A program made the translations under genes and the position numbers. A stretch of DNA of 64,000 nucleotides from Kalaharituber pfeilii (Eukaryota; Ascomycota; Pezizomycetes; Pezizales; Pezizaceae), in assembly GCA_015179045.1 (NCBI GenBank), contig WHUZ01000003.1:1054001-1118000 (forward strand), read 5' to 3'. Of this stretch, positions 60,001 through 64,000 are shown one piece after another (position 1 is the first letter of the stretch; each line of letters begins with the position of its first letter). The notes below the pieces were generated by a model that was not told the DNA's origin, did no database searches, and saw only the letters and a program-made list of their open reading frames with translations.

Positions 60001-63000
60001 AATCAAAACTCACGGAATAAGAGTTTTACCTAATTATAACTTCGTGTTTGATTGTTGGCTTTCTTAAATAAGTATATATCAGGTTTATGCATCTGCGTGC
60101 ATCCTGCAAAGAGGTTGCTTTGCACGAATCAGTATCTTGCAATCATGCCCAGTCAAGTTTGTGGCGCTTCTCTTGCAATAGTGTGAGCATGTGGGAACGA
60201 AACTTAGCCTTCCAGAGCATGCACATAAACAACCGAACGCAGAGGCAGATACAAGCTGGGACACGTTGTATGTGCGATTGTAAGATTAGAGCAATTATTA
60301 ACCTCGAATTCTAATTTGGTATCCGTGCCTGTGGTTACTAAAACCTGCTGCAGACAGAATCCAGTACTTACTATAAGTTACTTACTTACTTCTGTGTCAA
60401 GTAAATAGTGTACCTATACATCTTCTCCGCTTTTCTCCATCTTAGTTTCTTCTAACTTCACGTAATTATGATCAACAAGGCATCATCGCTCTGCCAACCT
60501 GGATATTCTTGGCACACCAGCACATCGTTTGATCTCATGTGCAATAGCAAAATGCAAGCCTTATGCCTCATATTACCCGACCCAATCGCTGCTTCTCATT
60601 GCTTCCATACATGAGAAATCTCTGCTTTAGTTCATATGCAGAGCGCTGTATTGCGTGTTTCAATTAATGTTGAGCATAGTCGGAGACAGGAATGTTACTG
60701 TAAGTACTTAACTACTTTAGCTGTACATGCATATAAGTTTGATTATTTAGTATTATACGTTGACTTGCAATCCTGCTGAAATTTCTGTCCCTCAAAAGGA
60801 CTGTAGACGTGTTGTTACAAGTATTTTGTAACCCCCGAAGTTCAAGAATCTCGAATGTGAAGGTTTGCCGCTCAGACTAACCCCAGCTGTCGAACTGCGA
60901 CTACTTAGTCTGGTTAGCGACTACTAGCTAGCATACCCTTCAATTGGTATCTGCAGAGTTACCAGTCTATTAGTGCCACGCGAGCTCAAGATGTTCAAGT
61001 GGGCTATCATGATTACAGTCAAGATGCCAGTTAAGTATTGAGCAACTAGAGCTGCTAATTAAATCCACCGCCTGGAGCAGAACAGTTAATGAGACACACA
61101 TTCCTTCCTCTTCAATCCTTCGTCTTCACTAGGAATTGAAGCTGAAAGAACTGCAAACAGATTTTACTTAGTAACCAAGTACTAGTGCAAATGCACACAA
61201 CGGGGCGTGTTTATTATTGCCTCTAGAGCTTTGCAATGTATACCTGTAGATACATGTGATTACCTGACTACTCTTTTGCCTCAACTGGGAAGAAAGAAGT
61301 ATTGAACTGCGCCTTCACAGTGGAGTTTGCATGCCCATAGCCAGCGTCAGCCACTCTATAGGCCAAACTACAAGTTTAAAGCGGCTCAACTTAATCATTT
61401 GGCCAATTAGTCTTTAGCCTAGAACTCTCTAAGATGACCAGCGACCACATAAAAAAATCAATCAATATTTCTATACACTAAGCAACATGTTTATGGTGAT
61501 GACCTTATGTACTATATCAAGGAATGCCCAAATTGCGCGTCATATTTAGCCAGATACTGGACACTAGGTTTACCTCCACAATATTATAGTAGTAGAGACG
61601 ACTGCTTCGCCTGTTCGATTTTGAAATATAAATCAAACTTTCAAATTGAGTAGTTGACTGTTAGAATAAGGCACTCCATTGTTCGACGACTTCACTCCAA
61701 CTGGGACAATCAAAGAAAGAGGAAAAAGACAAGAGATAGAGGGGAAAAATAATAAATACAGAATGTCTGTTGCAGGTAGGGCAACACTTCGTGCATTGTG
61801 CTGTACGTGTGCATGAACTGTCGACATTACAAATTGCTACAAGATACCAGTTAGAACATAGTTGATCTTGGTCATGGACAAGGCCTAGGGGTAGGATATG
61901 GTAAGGCAGTGAGAGCAGGGCAGGATGCGGGATTACAAGTCATGGAATTTAGCGATGTAAATTAAACAAGTCTCGAAATTAATTAGATGGATATTCTGTG
62001 CAAGCGTACAACTACCTTCCAAGAAACTTGGGCTAAACTACAAATGTGAGACTCTCCTAGGATTCAATGCTGTTTTCTTTTTTTGCGCCGTAGGGCAAGA
62101 CGTTCCAGAACGACAGGGTTAAGACACCAGTGGGATGATTCCAGTGCCGGAAGTTAAAAGCGGACATGGAAATTACGATACACCCAACCCAACGCAAAAC
62201 CTATCAACAACCACAACATGACATGAATTAAGGTAGAAGTATCAAAAATCTAGAGCATTTGAGATGCTCTATCACTCTATGATTTTTTCATGGTGAAATC
62301 TTTATTCATTGTAAAACTGATAAGGTTCAAAGTCCTTTTACTTTGTTAGGAAATCTACCAGATGTTACGTGCCAAGCCTCATACAAATGGATTAGTCATC
62401 GAAAAAGCTCCCCCTCTCGCACCCGCCTGTGGCTCTTACATACATGATTTTTGAAGGCCTCTGTACCATATTGATGGCCATCTTTATATGCCTACATAAT
62501 ACGAAGGCACTTATTATAATAACGCCAAATAGGGATATCTGAAATAGAAAGAAGAGCCTTGGGTATAGTTTCTCGTAAACCTGCCAAAGAATAGTCACAG
62601 TTCTCATGAGTATGTTTCTGTGCTGCACCCCAAAATAGCTCTATAAAATTCATTTCAATCAATGTTACAACATGTCCGCTTTTAACTTCCGGCACCATAT
62701 AGTCTGAGCAGCAAATCTATTCATAATGCCAACGGAAAATGTCCGTGTATTCCATTGCAAACTAGCATAGTGATCTACCTCTACTTAGTGTGAAAATTGC
62801 ACTAAGTTCTCACTATACCCTTTCAGTGGTGGTGGGTACTAACACTTTGACGTTCCGTTAGCCCTATCCTGCTGGCATCACTCCGTAGATATTGAGGTTT
62901 CGCGCTGGAGAGGGATACCCAGAAGATACAGCGCCATGTATCCCTGGGCTAGCGTTGCGTCGCAGCAGAAGATGGTTCTGGTGATTGATTTTAAATTCGC

Positions 63001-63416
63001 ATGAGAACTATGAACGTAGGGGTTATCATAATTGCTGGGTACGAATGCCTCCGGTCGCACAGAATTCTATAGAGTACCTTTGCATAGTGAAGCGAAATAA
63101 TCCCGACAATTTGCGTATATGGAAAATCCAGATAGTTAAAGCTTTACGCCGGCCACAAGATATTGACCTGCTGAATTCTGAATAGTACATCCGGATGCCG
63201 TATGCGCAGTGACTGCAAATAAGTACTCATATTCCCTCTCCGCTCCAGTGGATGCTATATTATACTGGTATATTTTGGTCTGTACCTCCCTAACTTGGAA
63301 ATGCAGGCATCTCTACATTTCTCTTGGCTCGCGGCTGTATCTCATATTTGTTCTTTGCCTGCACCACTTTCTCTCTCTCCATTCTCCGTCCCCCCCCGGT
63401 TAATGGCAGCAATATA
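51081..63416. other. 12-kb gene desert
   Basis: No open frame longer than about 120 codons and none resembling a family on either strand. Composition is AT-rich, especially 57.0-57.7 kb, where short Lys/Arg-rich translations could be transposase remnants but are too short to assign. A possible hairpin structure lies at 56921-57020. A tRNA-like box A on the minus strand at about 54957 lacks a good box B. Decayed transposon sequence is the likeliest content. Confidence 0.45.
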
Positions 63417-63555
63417 CAGGTGACCCTGGCTATAATGAAGGCCAAGAATCCGACCGATTTTCTTCACTATGACCTGTTTTCACTATAGCGAGGGCACTTT
63501 CCTTGCCTGTGTATACAAAGAATCTCGCCTATCCCTTCATAGCCAGAGTCACCTG
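63417..63555. mobile_element. 139-bp pogo/Fot1-like MITE with TA target sites
   Basis: The ends are CAGGTGACCCTGGCTAT and the reverse of CAGGTGACTCTGGCTAT, matching at 16 of 17 bases. The element is flanked by TA at 63415-63416 and TA at 63556-63557, as for Tc1/mariner-pogo insertions. There is no coding capacity. Inside, ACTATAGCGAGGG echoes the terminal motif. The end sequence resembles Fot1/pogo-type termini. Confidence 0.8.
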
Positions 63556-63890
63556 TACCTGGATTTACGCCGCCTGCACTGAATACTCTACTATAAAGTA
63601 TAATGAGCAAGGTTCTGTTCATTCTAGTCTTTGATCTTGCTCTTGATATTTTATTTTGTTATTATTTGTACCTCCGTTCACTTTATCATCAGGTGTGCCC
63701 ACTTCATATCTACCGGAATCTCCATTGTGATCCCATGCGTATACAGTACCTAGACAAAATTGTACGCCACCCCCTCACTATGCAATAATAGGAAAAGCAC
63801 ATATGCACTGCATTGATCTCTTTATATGCAACAGAAAAGAGATCGCCTTTGCATTTTCAAGAGTATTCATATGATACTGGACAAGTATAC

Positions 63891-64000
63891 TGTAACAGAT
63901 CTGGTAAACGCAAAGAGTTACCGTCCGCAAGGTCAAAAAGATACTTGACTAGCAATACTCGCTAGTCCTCTGCGTAGCTCATATAGCACTTATTTATGTG
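63891..64000 (+). mobile_element. LTR of the same family, cut by the window end
   Basis: The last about 75 bases, read in reverse, match positions about 24655-24725 of the solo LTR at roughly 90 percent, including the hairpin (63947-63967). The orientation is opposite. A TGTAAC at 63891 may be its terminus, but clear homology starts only near 63925, and the spacing to the hairpin is 22 bp longer than in the other copy. Whether a full retrotransposon follows cannot be seen. Confidence 0.75.

Overview
The window comes from a filamentous ascomycete (Pezizomycotina). The evidence is the gene families (HIR1, CLF1, a Stb3-type protein, a SUZ-domain protein, a PHD protein, an I78 inhibitor, fungal APH-like kinase), introns of 43-102 nt with GTAAGT/GTATGT-type donors and, in the SUZ gene, a CTAAC branch site, and a Helitron of fungal type. 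No lower taxon can be read from the sequence. Gene density is low: seven supported protein genes in 64 kb, with large gene-poor and repeat-bearing stretches.

Layout. 1-2.1 kb has no gene. 2.1-12.8 kb is the gene-rich part: a SUZ/SUZ-C RNA-binding protein (-), the histone chaperone subunit HIR1 (-, 1037 aa in five exons) and, divergent from it, the splicing factor CLF1 (+, 681 aa in four exons). HIR1 and CLF1 share a 1.1 kb intergenic region with a 28-nt G run and a 43-nt C run. At 13.1-14.0 kb is a broken SMP30/gluconolactonase-like gene (-). 14-20 kb is gene-free and ends in C-rich sequence ahead of the Stb3-type gene (+, 20.1-21.35 kb). A small I78 proteinase inhibitor gene (-) lies at 22.5-22.95 kb.

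23.5-27.6 kb is a decayed Helitron on the minus strand: zinc-finger/N-terminal region, Rep region and PIF1-type helicase, with many stops. A 151-bp solo LTR with a perfect 5-bp target duplication sits inside it. Another copy of the same LTR family begins at the right edge of the window. 28.3-34.0 kb holds degenerate coding remnants. 36.1-40.4 kb is a five-exon PHD-finger/coiled-coil gene (+, 1362 aa). 42.1-43.2 kb holds two inverted copies of a MITE flanking a 12-bp minisatellite. 47.4-48.5 kb is the main exon of an APH-fold kinase-like gene (-), with a possible upstream exon to 49.5 kb. 49.5-51.1 kb is G-rich simple repeat; 51.1-63.9 kb is gene-free apart from a 139-bp pogo/Fot1-like MITE near the end.

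The intact genes are housekeeping or regulatory (chromatin, splicing, mRNA binding, transcription) and do not form an obvious pathway cluster. The most striking non-coding pattern is that long homopolymer C tracts lie on the sense strand upstream of at least four genes. No clearly new defence, metabolic or mobile system was found; the most original structures are the inverted MITE pair around a minisatellite and the sense-strand C tracts at promoters.
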